A stretch of DNA of 64,000 nt from Virgisporangium ochraceum (GTDB lineage: Bacteria; Actinomycetota; Actinomycetes; Mycobacteriales; Micromonosporaceae). The notes beneath the pieces were generated by a model. It made no database searches. It was not told the origin of the DNA and worked only from the letters and a program-made list of their open reading frames with translations. The stretch lies in the NCBI RefSeq assembly GCF_016863655.1, contig NZ_BOPH01000003.1:21142-85141 (forward strand). Reading direction: 5' to 3'. The first letter of the stretch is position 1. The number at the start of each line of letters is the position of its first letter. Shown here one piece after another: positions 17,066 to 26,800 of the stretch. The position numbers were made by a program, and so were the translations under genes.

Positions 17066-18408
17066 GATTGAACCTCCGACAACTTTTCCGGAGTGAGGTC
17101 GTACCCGCGCAGGAACACCAGCGCCCCGGCCACGAGCACTGCCGGCAGCACGGTGAACCCGAGCAGCACGCCCAGCCTCGCAGACGACGACTGCGCGACG
17201 GTTCCCGACGTGCTCGACACATACCCGAACACCGCCAGCACCACCGCGTACACCCCGGGGCCGAGGGCGAGGCCGAGCGTCTCCCCCGCGGTCCACACGC
17301 CGGTGAACACGCCGGCCTGCCGCCGGCCGGTGCGGGCGGCGTCGTAGGCGATGCAGTCGGGCAGCATCGCCAGCCCGAACACCTGCTGGCCGGCGTAACC
17401 GACGCCGATCACCGCGGTCACCAGGTAGACGACGACGGCCGGCACCACCGGTGCGGCCAGGAGCACGGCGGCGCCCGCCGCGAACATCGACGACGAGATC
17501 CGGTAGCCGCGCAGCTTGCCGGAGCGCTGCCCCACCCGCTTCCACAGCGGCATCACCAGCAGCGCCGGTCCGACGAAGCAGGCGAACAGCACGGTCGGAC
17601 CGGTCTCCTCGTCCTTCAGCACGTGCGTCGCGAAGTACTGCACCCCGGCGAGCATCGTCGCGATCCCGGCGGCCTGGACCACGAAACAGACCAGCAGCCC
17701 GCGAAAGGCGTCGTTGGACGCGGCGACCCGCAACTGCGCGCGCAGCGACGGCTCACTGCCGCCCTCGACGCTCAACGGCGCCCGGGCGGTGCCGACGTAC
17801 ACGCCGAGCACGCCGACCGCGATGACCGCCGCGACGAACAGCCCCATCCAGCGGTGGCCCGCGATCCCGTCGCCGCTGGCGTTGACGATCACCGGCGCCA
17901 GCGCGCCGGACACCAGGATCGCGACGGCGAGCACCGCGACCCGCCACGTCATCAGCCGGGTCCGCTCGGTGTAGCTGTCGGTGAGCTCGGCCGGCATCGC
18001 GACGTACGGCACCTGGAAGAACGCGAACGCGGTCGCGGTCGTGAGGAAGGCGAACGCCACGTACAGGGCCGCCGGGACGCCCGACCGGAACGGCCCGGCG
18101 AAGATCGCCGCGAACAGCACCGCCAACGCGAGCCCGCCGGCGAGCAGGAACGGCCGCCGGGTGCCGGCCCGGTCGGAGATGCGGCCCACGACCGGGTTCA
18201 GCAGCACGTCCCAGGCCTTCGGCGCGAGCACGAGCACCCCGGCGAGGGCGGCGGCGATGCCGAGGGTGTCGGTGAGGTACGGCAGGAGCAGCAGGCCCGG
18301 CACCGTCCCGAACGCCCCGGTGGCCAGCGAGCCCAAGGCGTAGCCGGCCGGCACCCGGGTCGGCAGGGTGCCCGTGGTCCCGCTCATGCGATCGCTCTGC
18401 TGGCTCAT
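17062..18408 (-). CDS. MFS transporter of the GPH (MelB-like) type
   Basis: 448 residues with 12 hydrophobic segments. The N-terminal VPAGYALGSLATGAFG and the loop motif LAPKAWDVLLNPVVGRISDR, which contains the family Asp, mark it as a glycoside-pentoside-hexuronide:cation symporter-like protein. Some such proteins move lipids or drugs rather than sugars. It lies between the alkyltransferase-like gene (13 nt upstream) and the coupled PLP enzyme. A second Met eight codons in is an alternative start. Confidence 0.87.
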   Translation of the reverse strand: MSQQSDRMSGTTGTLPTRVPAGYALGSLATGAFGTVPGLLLLPYLTDTLGIAAALAGVLVLAPKAWDVLLNPVVGRISDRAGTRRPFLLAGGLALAVLFAAIFAGPFRSGVPAALYVAFAFLTTATAFAFFQVPYVAMPAELTDSYTERTRLMTWRVAVLAVAILVSGALAPVIVNASGDGIAGHRWMGLFVAAVIAVGVLGVYVGTARAPLSVEGGSEPSLRAQLRVAASNDAFRGLLVCFVVQAAGIATMLAGVQYFATHVLKDEETGPTVLFACFVGPALLVMPLWKRVGQRSGKLRGYRISSSMFAAGAAVLLAAPVVPAVVVYLVTAVIGVGYAGQQVFGLAMLPDCIAYDAARTGRRQAGVFTGVWTAGETLGLALGPGVYAVVLAVFGYVSSTSGTVAQSSSARLGVLLGFTVLPAVLVAGALVFLRGYDLTPEKLSEVQS

Positions 18409-18421
18409 GGTGGAGCGGATG

Positions 18422-18730
18422 CTAACGGTCCGACTCGTCCGGCCACCAGAGCGCTTCGCGCAGGTTGACCCGATCGCCGCGCAGCGGGGTCCCCTCTTCG
18501 CGGAGACGGCGCAGCGCCTCCTGCTCGTGCCCGGGCACGACGCGTCCCGACGCGTTCACGACCCGGTGCCACGGCACCGGCCCGCCGTAGTGCGACATCA
18601 CCGACCCGACCTGCCGGGGTCCGCCCGCACCGAGGTACTCGGCGATCGCTCCATACGTCATCACCCGGCCCGGCGGAATGCGCTCGACGACGGAGAGCAC
18701 GGACTCCGCGTAGTCATCGTTGGAAGCCAC
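18422..18730 (-). CDS. Alkyltransferase-like (MGMT-family) protein
   Basis: 102 residues, only the methylated-DNA cysteine methyltransferase core. Helix-turn-helix-type segment RVMTYGAIAEYLG is present. The active-site motif reads PWHRVV where MGMT has PCHRV, so the acceptor Cys is replaced by Trp. This is the hallmark of ATL proteins, which bind O6-alkylguanine and hand it to nucleotide excision repair rather than removing the alkyl group. The start is GTG 18728-18730. It is first in a leftward unit with the transporter and PLP enzyme. Confidence 0.88.
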   Translation of the reverse strand: MASNDDYAESVLSVVERIPPGRVMTYGAIAEYLGAGGPRQVGSVMSHYGGPVPWHRVVNASGRVVPGHEQEALRRLREEGTPLRGDRVNLREALWWPDESDR

Positions 18731-18868
18731 AATCGGCGAGCGTACGACCCGGAGATCCCGCGGACAGCCGTCGGGCGACCCTGGGTCGTCCCGTCCGGCT
18801 GCGGCACCCGTCACATCGCCGTCAAACAGTGGGAACCACGGTGGGCGGTCGGCGGGCCGCAGACGACA

Positions 18869-19966
18869 ATGGCCCTCGTGCGGGCACAGGTCACCACAGC
18901 GCGCCGGATCGTGGTCAAGGTCGGGTCGTCCTCGTTGACGACCGCGGCCGGCGGCCTCGACCCGGCCCGCGTCGACTCGTTGGTCGACGCGATCACGGCC
19001 ACCGACGCCGAGGTGGTGCTGGTGTCGTCGGGCGCGATCGCCGCCGGGCTGGCTCCGCTCGGCCTGCCCCGCCGGCCGCGTGACCTGGCCACGCAGCAGG
19101 CCGCGGCCAGCGTCGGCCAGGGGCTTCTGATGCGCGCGTACACCGAGTCGTTCGGCCGGTACGGCCGCGTCGTGGGCCAGGTCCTGCTGACCGTCGACGA
19201 TGTGACGCGCCGCGCCCACTACCGCAACGCCTACCGCACCCTGCAGAAGCTGCTCGACCTCGGCGCGCTGCCGGTGGTGAACGAGAACGACACCGTCGCC
19301 ACCGAGGAGATCCGGTTCGGCGACAACGACCGGCTGGCCGCCCTGGTCGCCGCGCTGGTGCGGGCCGACCTGCTGGTGCTGCTCTCCGACGTCGACGGCC
19401 TGTACACCGGCGACCCCAGCAGGCCGGGGGCCGAGCGCCTCGCCGAGGTCCGCGACTTCGACGAGGACCTGGCCGGGATCAGCATCGGCAGGGCGCGCTC
19501 GGGCGTCGGCACGGGCGGAATGGTCACGAAGATCGAGGCGGCCCGGATCGCCGCCTACTCGGGCGTCTCCGTGGTGCTGACCTCGGCGCCGCAGGCCGCC
19601 GCGGCCCTCGCCGGCGCGGAGGTCGGCACGCTGTTCCACCAGGCCCGGGCCCGGCCGGCCGCACGGCTGTTCTGGCTGGCGCACGCCACGGCCCCCCGCG
19701 GGCGGCTGACGCTCGACGCGGGCGCGGTGCGCGCGGTGGTCGACCGGCGCGCGTCGCTGCTACCGGCGGGCATCGTGTCGGTCGACGGCCGGTTCGCCGC
19801 GGGTGACCCGGTCGACTTGGTCGACCCGGCCGGCCAGCCGGTGGCGCGCGGCCTGGTCAACTACGACGCGGCCGAGCTGCCGGGGCTGCTGGGCCGCACC
19901 ACGATGGAGCTCGGCCCGGGGTACGGGCGCGAGGTCGTCCACCGCGACGACCTCGTGCTGCTCTAG
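18869..19966 (+). CDS. proB: Glutamate 5-kinase
   Basis: 365 residues. It catalyses the ATP-dependent first step of proline synthesis. An N-terminal amino-acid-kinase domain shows VVKVGSSSLT, LVSSGAIAAGL, LPVVNENDTVAT, FGDNDRLAALVA and GTGGMVTKIEAA. A C-terminal PUA domain runs from about residue 275 (GRLTLDAGAVRAV). The ATG at 18869 gives the normal N-terminus. proA and obg, often neighbours in actinobacteria, are not next to it. It is convergent with the next gene, with overlapping stop codons (19963-19966). Confidence 0.96.
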   Translation: MALVRAQVTTARRIVVKVGSSSLTTAAGGLDPARVDSLVDAITATDAEVVLVSSGAIAAGLAPLGLPRRPRDLATQQAAASVGQGLLMRAYTESFGRYGRVVGQVLLTVDDVTRRAHYRNAYRTLQKLLDLGALPVVNENDTVATEEIRFGDNDRLAALVAALVRADLLVLLSDVDGLYTGDPSRPGAERLAEVRDFDEDLAGISIGRARSGVGTGGMVTKIEAARIAAYSGVSVVLTSAPQAAAALAGAEVGTLFHQARARPAARLFWLAHATAPRGRLTLDAGAVRAVVDRRASLLPAGIVSVDGRFAAGDPVDLVDPAGQPVARGLVNYDAAELPGLLGRTTMELGPGYGREVVHRDDLVLL

Positions 19967-20769
19967 CTGAACGCCCTGATCGCCGTGAGCGTGGTGTGGA
20001 CGTCGAAGGCCGGGCCGTCGTCGCTCGCCCAGGCGCCGTCGTGGCGCTGGGTGTTGGTGAGCCGGCGGCGCGCCGCCTGGAGCAGCCAGTCGTCGGGGTT
20101 CATGCCGACCCGCCGCAACGACGCGCCAAGCGACGCGGTGTCGGCCGGCGACATGTCGTCGACGCGCTCGGCGAGGATCACCTGGATCTGCGCCGACTCG
20201 TAGTACGACCCGAGGTGGAACAGCAGCGCGCAGCCCAGCCACCCGGCCGCCAGGTACGACGGCCACGCGCCGTTCTGGTTGAGCGTCGACTTGAACGCCT
20301 CACCGGCCAGCGCCACCTGCTGGTAGTACTCCTGCTGCTGGTCGTAGCCCTGCGGCTGGGGCGCGGCCACGGCCAGCCAGTACGCCGCGTTGACGGTCTG
20401 GTAGACGGTCGCCTCCGGGTCGCCGGGCATCGCCCACGGCGGCGCGACGGCCGCCAGCGACTCGTCCTCCTGCCAGTAGCCCTCGGGGTACTGGCAGCGG
20501 GCGAGCCAGGCGACGGCCGCGCGCGCCACCGGGCGCTGCAGCGCGCCGAGGTCGGCGAGCTCGCTGAGACGGAAGCAGGTGGCGTCGACCGACGGAACGG
20601 CCGAGCTCGACAGCGCCGGCCAGCCCCCGTTGGGCAGGTCGCCGAACTCGGCCTTCTCCAGAACGTCGACGTTGGGTGTGGTGCCGGACCGCAGGAAGCT
20701 CAAGCGGGCACGGTCGACCGAGTCACCGTGCGCCACGACGTACCCGATGGCGGCATCAAGGTCAGCCAT
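19963..20769 (-). CDS. Alpha/alpha-toroid protein (prenyltransferase / terpene-cyclase-like repeats)
   Basis: 268 residues. Repeated helical units with QW-like ends are seen: LPNGGWPAL, YPEGYWQEDESL, NQNGAWPSYL and HDGAWASDDGP. These are typical of the squalene-cyclase/prenyltransferase-like toroid. The DxDD cyclase motif is not evident, so enzymatic activity is doubtful. There is no signal peptide. Possibly a stand-alone structural or binding protein; function unknown. Confidence 0.7.
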   Translation of the reverse strand: MADLDAAIGYVVAHGDSVDRARLSFLRSGTTPNVDVLEKAEFGDLPNGGWPALSSSAVPSVDATCFRLSELADLGALQRPVARAAVAWLARCQYPEGYWQEDESLAAVAPPWAMPGDPEATVYQTVNAAYWLAVAAPQPQGYDQQQEYYQQVALAGEAFKSTLNQNGAWPSYLAAGWLGCALLFHLGSYYESAQIQVILAERVDDMSPADTASLGASLRRVGMNPDDWLLQAARRRLTNTQRHDGAWASDDGPAFDVHTTLTAIRAFS

Positions 20770-20820
20770 GGCGGCAACGCTAGCCCAGCCGGCCGCGCCC
20801 CACGTGTCACTTACCTAACA

Positions 20821-21999
20821 TCAGTAGATCGGCAGCGACGGGTCGATCTGCTTGACCCACGCCACCACGCCACCCTGGACGTGCACCGCGTCCTTGAACC
20901 CGGCGTTCTTCACGGCCGCGAGCGCCTCCGCCGACCGGACGCCGGACTTGCAGTACAGCACCAGCTGGCGGTCCTGGGGCAGGTCGGCGAGGGCGGACCC
21001 GTTGAGGATGTCGCCCTTCGGGATCAGCGTCGAGCCGGGGATCGCGACGATCTCGTACTCGTTGGGCTCACGCACGTCGACGAGCTCGATCGATTTGCCG
21101 GCGTCGAGCCACTCCTTCAGCTCGCGCGGGGTGATCGTGGAGCCCTGCGCCGCGCTGGCCGCCTCGTCGGAGACCGCGCCGCAGAAGCTCTCGTAGTCGA
21201 TCAGCTCGGTGACCGTCGGGTTCTCGCCGCAGACCGCGCAGCTCGGGTCCTTCCGGACCTTGATCTTCCGGTACGACATCTCCAGGGCGTCGTACACGGT
21301 GAGCCTGCCGAGCAGCGGCTCGCCGATGCCGGTGAGCAGCTTGATCGCCTCGGTGACCTGGATCGCCCCGATCGACGCGCACAGCACGCCGAGCACGCCG
21401 CCCTCGGCGCACGACGGCACCATGCCGGGCGGCGGGGGCTCCGGGTAGAGGCAGCGGTAGCAGGGGCCGTGCTCGGCCCAGAACACGCTGGCCTGCCCGT
21501 CGAAGCGGTAGATCGAGCCCCACACGTACGGCTTCTTCAGGAAGACGGCCGCGTCGTTGACCATGTACCGGGTCGCGAAGTTGTCGGTGCCGTCGACGAT
21601 CAGGTCGTACTGGGCGAAGATCTCCAGCACGTTGTCGTTGGTGAGCGCCTCGTTGTGGATGATCACGTCGACGAGCGGGTTGATCTCGCGCACCGAGTCG
21701 GCCGCGGAGTCGGCCTTCGGCCGCCCGATGTCGCTCTGGCCGTGGATGATCTGCCGCTGCAGGTTCGACTCGTCGACCGTGTCGAACTCGACGATGCCGA
21801 GCGTGCCCACGCCGGCCGCGGCGAGGTACATCAGCGCCGGCGACCCGAGACCGCCGGCGCCCACACACAGCACCTTGGCGTTCTTCAGCCGTTTCTGCCC
21901 GGCCATCCCCACGTCGGGGATGATCAGGTGACGCGAGTAGCGGCGGACCTCGTCGATCGTGAGTTCGGCGGCTGGCTCGACCAGCGGCGGCAACGACAT
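20821..21999 (-). CDS. moeZ: Adenylyltransferase/sulfurtransferase MoeZ
   Basis: 392 residues: N-terminal ThiF/MoeB-type adenylating domain (GAGGLGSPALMYLAAAGVG, DTVDESNLQRQI, VDGTDNFATRY), Zn-site CxxC pairs CYRC and CAVC, then a C-terminal rhodanese domain with catalytic Cys near residue 350 (LYCKSGVRS). It activates the C-terminus of small sulfur carriers and supplies sulfur for molybdopterin, thiamine, cysteine or secondary metabolites. ATG at 21997-21999. No carrier gene is adjacent. Confidence 0.94.
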   Translation of the reverse strand: MSLPPLVEPAAELTIDEVRRYSRHLIIPDVGMAGQKRLKNAKVLCVGAGGLGSPALMYLAAAGVGTLGIVEFDTVDESNLQRQIIHGQSDIGRPKADSAADSVREINPLVDVIIHNEALTNDNVLEIFAQYDLIVDGTDNFATRYMVNDAAVFLKKPYVWGSIYRFDGQASVFWAEHGPCYRCLYPEPPPPGMVPSCAEGGVLGVLCASIGAIQVTEAIKLLTGIGEPLLGRLTVYDALEMSYRKIKVRKDPSCAVCGENPTVTELIDYESFCGAVSDEAASAAQGSTITPRELKEWLDAGKSIELVDVREPNEYEIVAIPGSTLIPKGDILNGSALADLPQDRQLVLYCKSGVRSAEALAAVKNAGFKDAVHVQGGVVAWVKQIDPSLPIY

Positions 22000-22042
22000 G
22001 TCGCCAATTGTGCCTCGCGAGCTTCGAAAAAGGCCGTGACCT

Positions 22043-22831
22043 TCACTTCACCGCGCGTCCGGAATATCTTCTCCCACCGATGTACGGCCAGGCGTTCGCG
22101 ACGCAGCCGTCGAGGCCGTAGGTCTGCTGCTGCATCACCGGCGCCGGCTGCCCGCGCCCGGGGCAGGCCTCGTGGCCCTGGCCGAGCTGGTGCCCGACCT
22201 CGTGGTTCACCAGGTACTGCCGGTACTCGTCGAGGGTCGCTCCGTAGTTCGGCACGGCGGTCAGCCAGCGGGACAGGTTCAGCACCACGCGTCCGGGCAG
22301 CCGGCACGACGAGTAGCCCTCGGTGCGCAGGCCGCCGGTGGCGCAGATCGCCTCGCTCGTCCTGGCCGTGGCCAGCAGCACCGTGAAGTCGGCCGGCGCG
22401 TCGCCGGGTACCAGTTGCAGGCGGATCCGGCCGCCGGCGGTCCAGCCGCGCGGGTCGCCGAGCACCGCGTCGATGATCGCGGCCACCTCCACCGGGTCCT
22501 GCCCGGTGCCGTCCTCGACGGTCACCCGGTATCTGTGCAGGCGGCCGGCGGTGCCACGCACCTCGCCCGCGGCGGCGGCCGCCGTGAAGGCGCCGGTGCC
22601 CGTCGTGGGCACGGCCGTGGCGCGGCTGGCGGGTCGCGTCGCCGGTGGCGGGCTTTCAGGGGTGGACCGGGGTGCGCTCGGCGTGGTGCTGGCGGGCGCG
22701 ACGACGTACGGGTGTGCGGGGACCGAGGTTCCGTTGCCCGCGAACGTCGACCCGAGCCGGGACCCGACGGCGGCTCCCGCTGCCAGCAGCACCGCCGCGG
22801 CGGCCACGAATCGAAGCAGTATCGACCCCAT
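22043..22831 (-). CDS. DUF3152 secreted protein, putative zinc metalloprotease
   Basis: 262 residues. An N-terminal hydrophobic segment (residues 5-25, LLRFVAAAAVLLAAGAAVG) is followed by a Pro/Thr/Ser-rich linker, then the DUF3152 domain. HEVGHQLGQGHEACPG near residue 215 gives an HExxHxxxxxH zinc site of the metzincin type, with PVMQQQTYGLDGC after it resembling a Met-turn. Substrates are unknown. It is in line with the hydrolase gene upstream (22853). Confidence 0.85.
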   Translation of the reverse strand: MGSILLRFVAAAAVLLAAGAAVGSRLGSTFAGNGTSVPAHPYVVAPASTTPSAPRSTPESPPPATRPASRATAVPTTGTGAFTAAAAAGEVRGTAGRLHRYRVTVEDGTGQDPVEVAAIIDAVLGDPRGWTAGGRIRLQLVPGDAPADFTVLLATARTSEAICATGGLRTEGYSSCRLPGRVVLNLSRWLTAVPNYGATLDEYRQYLVNHEVGHQLGQGHEACPGRGQPAPVMQQQTYGLDGCVANAWPYIGGRRYSGRAVK

Positions 22832-22852
22832 GATGGTCCAGCATGCGCTGGT

Positions 22853-23830
22853 TTAGTTGCTTTTGGTGCTGATTGCTCGCTCTTCGCTGTTCTCGCCCAG
22901 CATGCCCAGGATGGCCCTGGCGACGATCTGCGGACGCTCGATCTGTGCCACGTGACCGGCGTTGTCGAGCATCAGCAGCCGGCTGTCCGGGATGGCCTTC
23001 GCCACCTGGGCCGGCACCCTCGTGTCGACGAGCTGGTCGTGGGCCCCGCCGATCACCAGCGTCGGCGCAGTCACCTTCGCGGCGATGCGCCAGAGCGAGT
23101 TCGCGCCGGGCAGGTAGGCACGCAGGAAGCTGGTGACGAGGCCGCGCAGGCACCCCACGTACGCGGCCGGGTAGTGCGGCACCGAGTACCGCAGCTCGAT
23201 CTCCTTGCGCGCGTCGATCCGCCGCTGCTCCGGCAGCGCCTCGGGCTCGGCGAAGCAGGCGGCGATCACCATCGTGAACATGTCGTCGATGGGCATCGCG
23301 CCCATCCGCCAGGCGGCCAGCCGGTTCGCGAACGGAAGCAGGACAAAAGGTGCGAAACGCCCCTGCGCGGACCGTCTGGGGTCGAGGAACGGCATCGCCG
23401 GCGACACCAACGTGAGCGTGCGGACGAGATCGGGACGCAACCCGGCGACCCGCACCGACACCGACCCGCCGAGGGAGTTGCCCACCAGGTGAACGGGGCC
23501 GCGGTCGGAGTGCTCGAGGTACCGGATCACCCGGTTGGCCAGCGCGGCGATCGTGTACCGGTGGCCGGGGTCGCTCTGGCCGAAGCCGGGCAGGTCGATC
23601 GCGTGGCCGTCCCACCGGTCGGCCATCAGGTAGGCGAGGTCGATCCAGTTGTTGGCCGAGCCGCCCAGGCCGTGCACGTAGAGGGCGGGTTCGGCGGCCT
23701 GCGCGCGGGCCGGGGTGTACCGGACGAACGTCCGGGTGCCGTCGATCGTCACGGGTCTCCCCGGCCACGGCGGCGGCAGGGTTTCCGGGACGTTCACATC
23801 CGATTCAGGTGCCAGCAGCGCGCGCTTCAC
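22853..23830 (-). CDS. Alpha/beta hydrolase
   Basis: 325 residues. Canonical fold: LYVHGLGGSANNW oxyanion loop, nucleophile elbow GNSLGG, GGAHDQLVDTRVP acid region and GHVAQIERP catalytic His. It resembles actinobacterial lipase/epoxide-hydrolase-like members, but no substrate can be assigned. The start at 23830 puts it 33 nt after the preceding long gene's stop, and it is co-directional with the genes on both sides. Confidence 0.87.
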   Translation of the reverse strand: MKRALLAPESDVNVPETLPPPWPGRPVTIDGTRTFVRYTPARAQAAEPALYVHGLGGSANNWIDLAYLMADRWDGHAIDLPGFGQSDPGHRYTIAALANRVIRYLEHSDRGPVHLVGNSLGGSVSVRVAGLRPDLVRTLTLVSPAMPFLDPRRSAQGRFAPFVLLPFANRLAAWRMGAMPIDDMFTMVIAACFAEPEALPEQRRIDARKEIELRYSVPHYPAAYVGCLRGLVTSFLRAYLPGANSLWRIAAKVTAPTLVIGGAHDQLVDTRVPAQVAKAIPDSRLLMLDNAGHVAQIERPQIVARAILGMLGENSEERAISTKSN

Positions 23831-23863
23831 GCATCAACTGTGCATGATCCAACCGGGAGCGAT

Positions 23864-26800
23864 CTACGGCAGCAGCGCGTCGAGGCGACGGTTCGCGGCG
23901 GCGAGCGTCGCCCGCACCACGGCCTGGCGCACGTCGCCCGCCACGATCGCCGAACCGCTCAGCTGCTCGGCGAACCCGCCCGAGACGATCAGCATGACCA
24001 CCAGGGCGATCTCGCACGTACCGAGCGGCACCACGGTGGCGTGCTCGATGTAGCAGCGGCCGATGCGGGTCCCGCTGTCGGGATCGGTGAGCAGCGCGTC
24101 GAGGGCACCCGCCGTGGCGGTGGCGCTGAGCCGCAGCATGTACCCGTCGACGGCCGGACCGACCGCGTGGCCGACGGCACCGGTGCCGCCCGCCGACAGC
24201 CGCACCTGCACCTCGGCGTCGAGGCCGTGGCTGTTCACCTCGACCTGCTCGAGCCGCACCCGGCCGCCGGAGCCGGCGAACTGGTACGCGGGCGCGTTGG
24301 GCACGCCCAGCTCGGGCAGCGGCTCGCGGTGGATGCTGGCCGGTTCGAGGGCGCGGCGGTCGTGCTTTTCCGCTTCTTCTTCCGCGGCTTCGGGCTGCTG
24401 TTCGGTGGGGTCGGTGAACACGGGTGCCATGGGCATGCCGACGAGCGAGTGGTGCTCGTCGGCGGGTTCCCGTCCGTCGGCCTCTTCCGCTACCGCTTCC
24501 GGGTGCTCCTCGCTGTGGATCGCTTCTTCGTTCTGGATCTCGCCTGCGTCGCGGGCCTCTTCGACGTCGCGGGCCTCTTCGACGTTGCGGGCCTCTTCGG
24601 CGTCGCGGGTCTCGTCGGCGTCGCGGGGCGGTCGGGTGGCGCCGGGGCGGATCGCCTCCAGCCAGGCCTCGAAGCTGAGGTCGGGCTCGATGGCGGCCAG
24701 CCGGGCCCGCAGCGGACGGCCGTCGCCGGGACGGCTGCCGGCACGTGGGCTGGGCAGCCCGGGACGGCTGGGCACGGACCCGAACCGCACGCTGTCGGCG
24801 GAGGTCGGTGGCTCGCCCACGCGGGGCAGGTCGGCGAGGCGCGGCGGAACCGGGTCGCTCGACGGTGCCAGTTCCGGCGGCTCCGACATCCCGGTCGGCT
24901 CGGTCAGCTCGGGCGGCTCCGACATCCCGGTCGGCTCGCTCGGCTCGGGTTCCGACGTCGCTGCCGGCTCGTCCGGGTGCGGTGGGGCGATCGGCGTGCT
25001 GTCCCCGGTCACCTCGGGTTCGTGTGCGGCGACGACCGGAGCCGGCTCGACGGCCTCGCCCACGGTGGCCCGCTCGCCGCGCTCACCGCGTTCGTGGCGG
25101 TCGCCGCGTTCGTTGCGGGCGGCGGCGCTGGCGGGCGACGCGTTCGGTGCCCGGCGCGTGTCGGCCGCGCTGTTCTGTTCGACCGGCCTCGGTACCGGCA
25201 TGGCATCTGGCTCCTCTGGAGCTCGGCCGACCGCGTCGACGGGCACCTCGGCACCGGAGGAAGGCCGGGCGGGTTCGGCCGAGACACCCATCTGCTCCTT
25301 GAGCAGGCGGGCGACGGCGCGGCTTACCTCACCGGGGTCGGCGTCGTCGGAGAGGTCGAGCCGGAGCGTGTGACGGCCGTCGATGTTGACGATCTCCGCT
25401 TCGCGGACACCGACGACACCCTGTACGGCGTCGATCACGGCGGGGAAGTCGAAGCCGTCGCGGCGCTCCTCGGCCGGCTCCTCGTTCCGGAAGAAGTCGG
25501 CGATCCGGGACAGGTCGGCGGGCGCGTCGTCGACGGCGCCTTCGGGGCCGTCGCCGCCGGGCACCGTCGGCACGTCGGGCGCCATGGGGATCCGCTGCGG
25601 CAGGTCGGGCGGTGCCGGCGGGCCGTCGAAGGCACCCGAGCTGGGGATCGGCGGGGGCGGCGGCGGAAGCGGACCCGTGACGGTCGGCTCCGGCTCCGGC
25701 GTGTACGGATACGCCGGGCTCGTGGGGCCGGCACCGCTGACCGGGGCCGTCTGCCATCCCACGGACGGCGATGCTCCGGACGCCCAGGAGCCGTCGGACC
25801 ACGGTCCGCCCGCCCACAACCGGTCGGCCGCCGGCGACACCGGCGGGATCAGCGGCGGTGGCACGACCGGCGGTGCCGTCGCGGCGGTCGGCGGCGCTGT
25901 TCCCTGGTACGGCGGGATGAGCGGCGCGGGCACGGCCGGCTGCCGCGCCGCCTGGTGCGCCGCCTGGTGCGCCGCCTGGTGCGCCGCCTGGTGCGGATCG
26001 ATGTGCTGCGGCGCGGCCGGATGTGGTGCGGCCGGGTGTGGTGCGGCCTGGTGCGGTGCGGTTCCCTGGTGCGGCGCGGCCTGGTGCGGTTCCGCCTGGT
26101 GGTGGGGGGCGATCTGCTGCGGGGCGGCCTGGTGCGGCGACTCGAAGCGGGCCGGTGGCGAACTGGTGGGCCGCACCGATCGGCGCCCGGCGAACCGGGG
26201 CGGATCGACCGTGGCGCCGTGACTGCCGTCGTTGCGGTGGATCGGACGGCCCGAACTCTCGTACGACGCGGCGGGTTCCGCCGACGCGGGCCGGGCGTGG
26301 CCACCGAACGCGGTCGTGGGTTCCGGTGAGGTCGCCCGGTGCCCGGCGGGCGCCTCCGCCACGCCGCCGAAAGCGGTGGTCGGCTCGGGCGGGTAGGCGG
26401 GTCCGCCGAAGGTCGTCTCACCCGACGGGGCGGCCGCGTACGGGTCGACCGCGGGGGGCGGCTCGAACGGATTGCTCCGTGCCGCCGGCGACACGACACC
26501 GTACGGCGGGGTGACACCACCGTCGGCCGGCATTGCCGGCGGGGTGACGCCACCCTCGGCCGGCCTTGCCGGCGGGGCCGAGGTCATCGGCGGGGCCGAC
26601 GACACCGGCGGCGCTGAAGTCACCGGCGGGGCCGAGGTCACGGGCGGGGCCGGCGGCACCGAGGTCACCGGTGGGGCCGACGACACCGGCGGAGCGGGCG
26701 ACACGGGTGAGGCCGGCGACACGGGAACCTCGGGCATGCCGAACGGCGCCGGCGACCGGGGTGCGATCCCCGGCGCGGCAGCGTGGTGCCCGAACTCCGG

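Noticed and set aside
25930..26130. Dense short repeats resembling a CRISPR array
   Set aside because: Repeats are codon-periodic HQAA-type units within an open reading frame, with no unique spacers of constant length.
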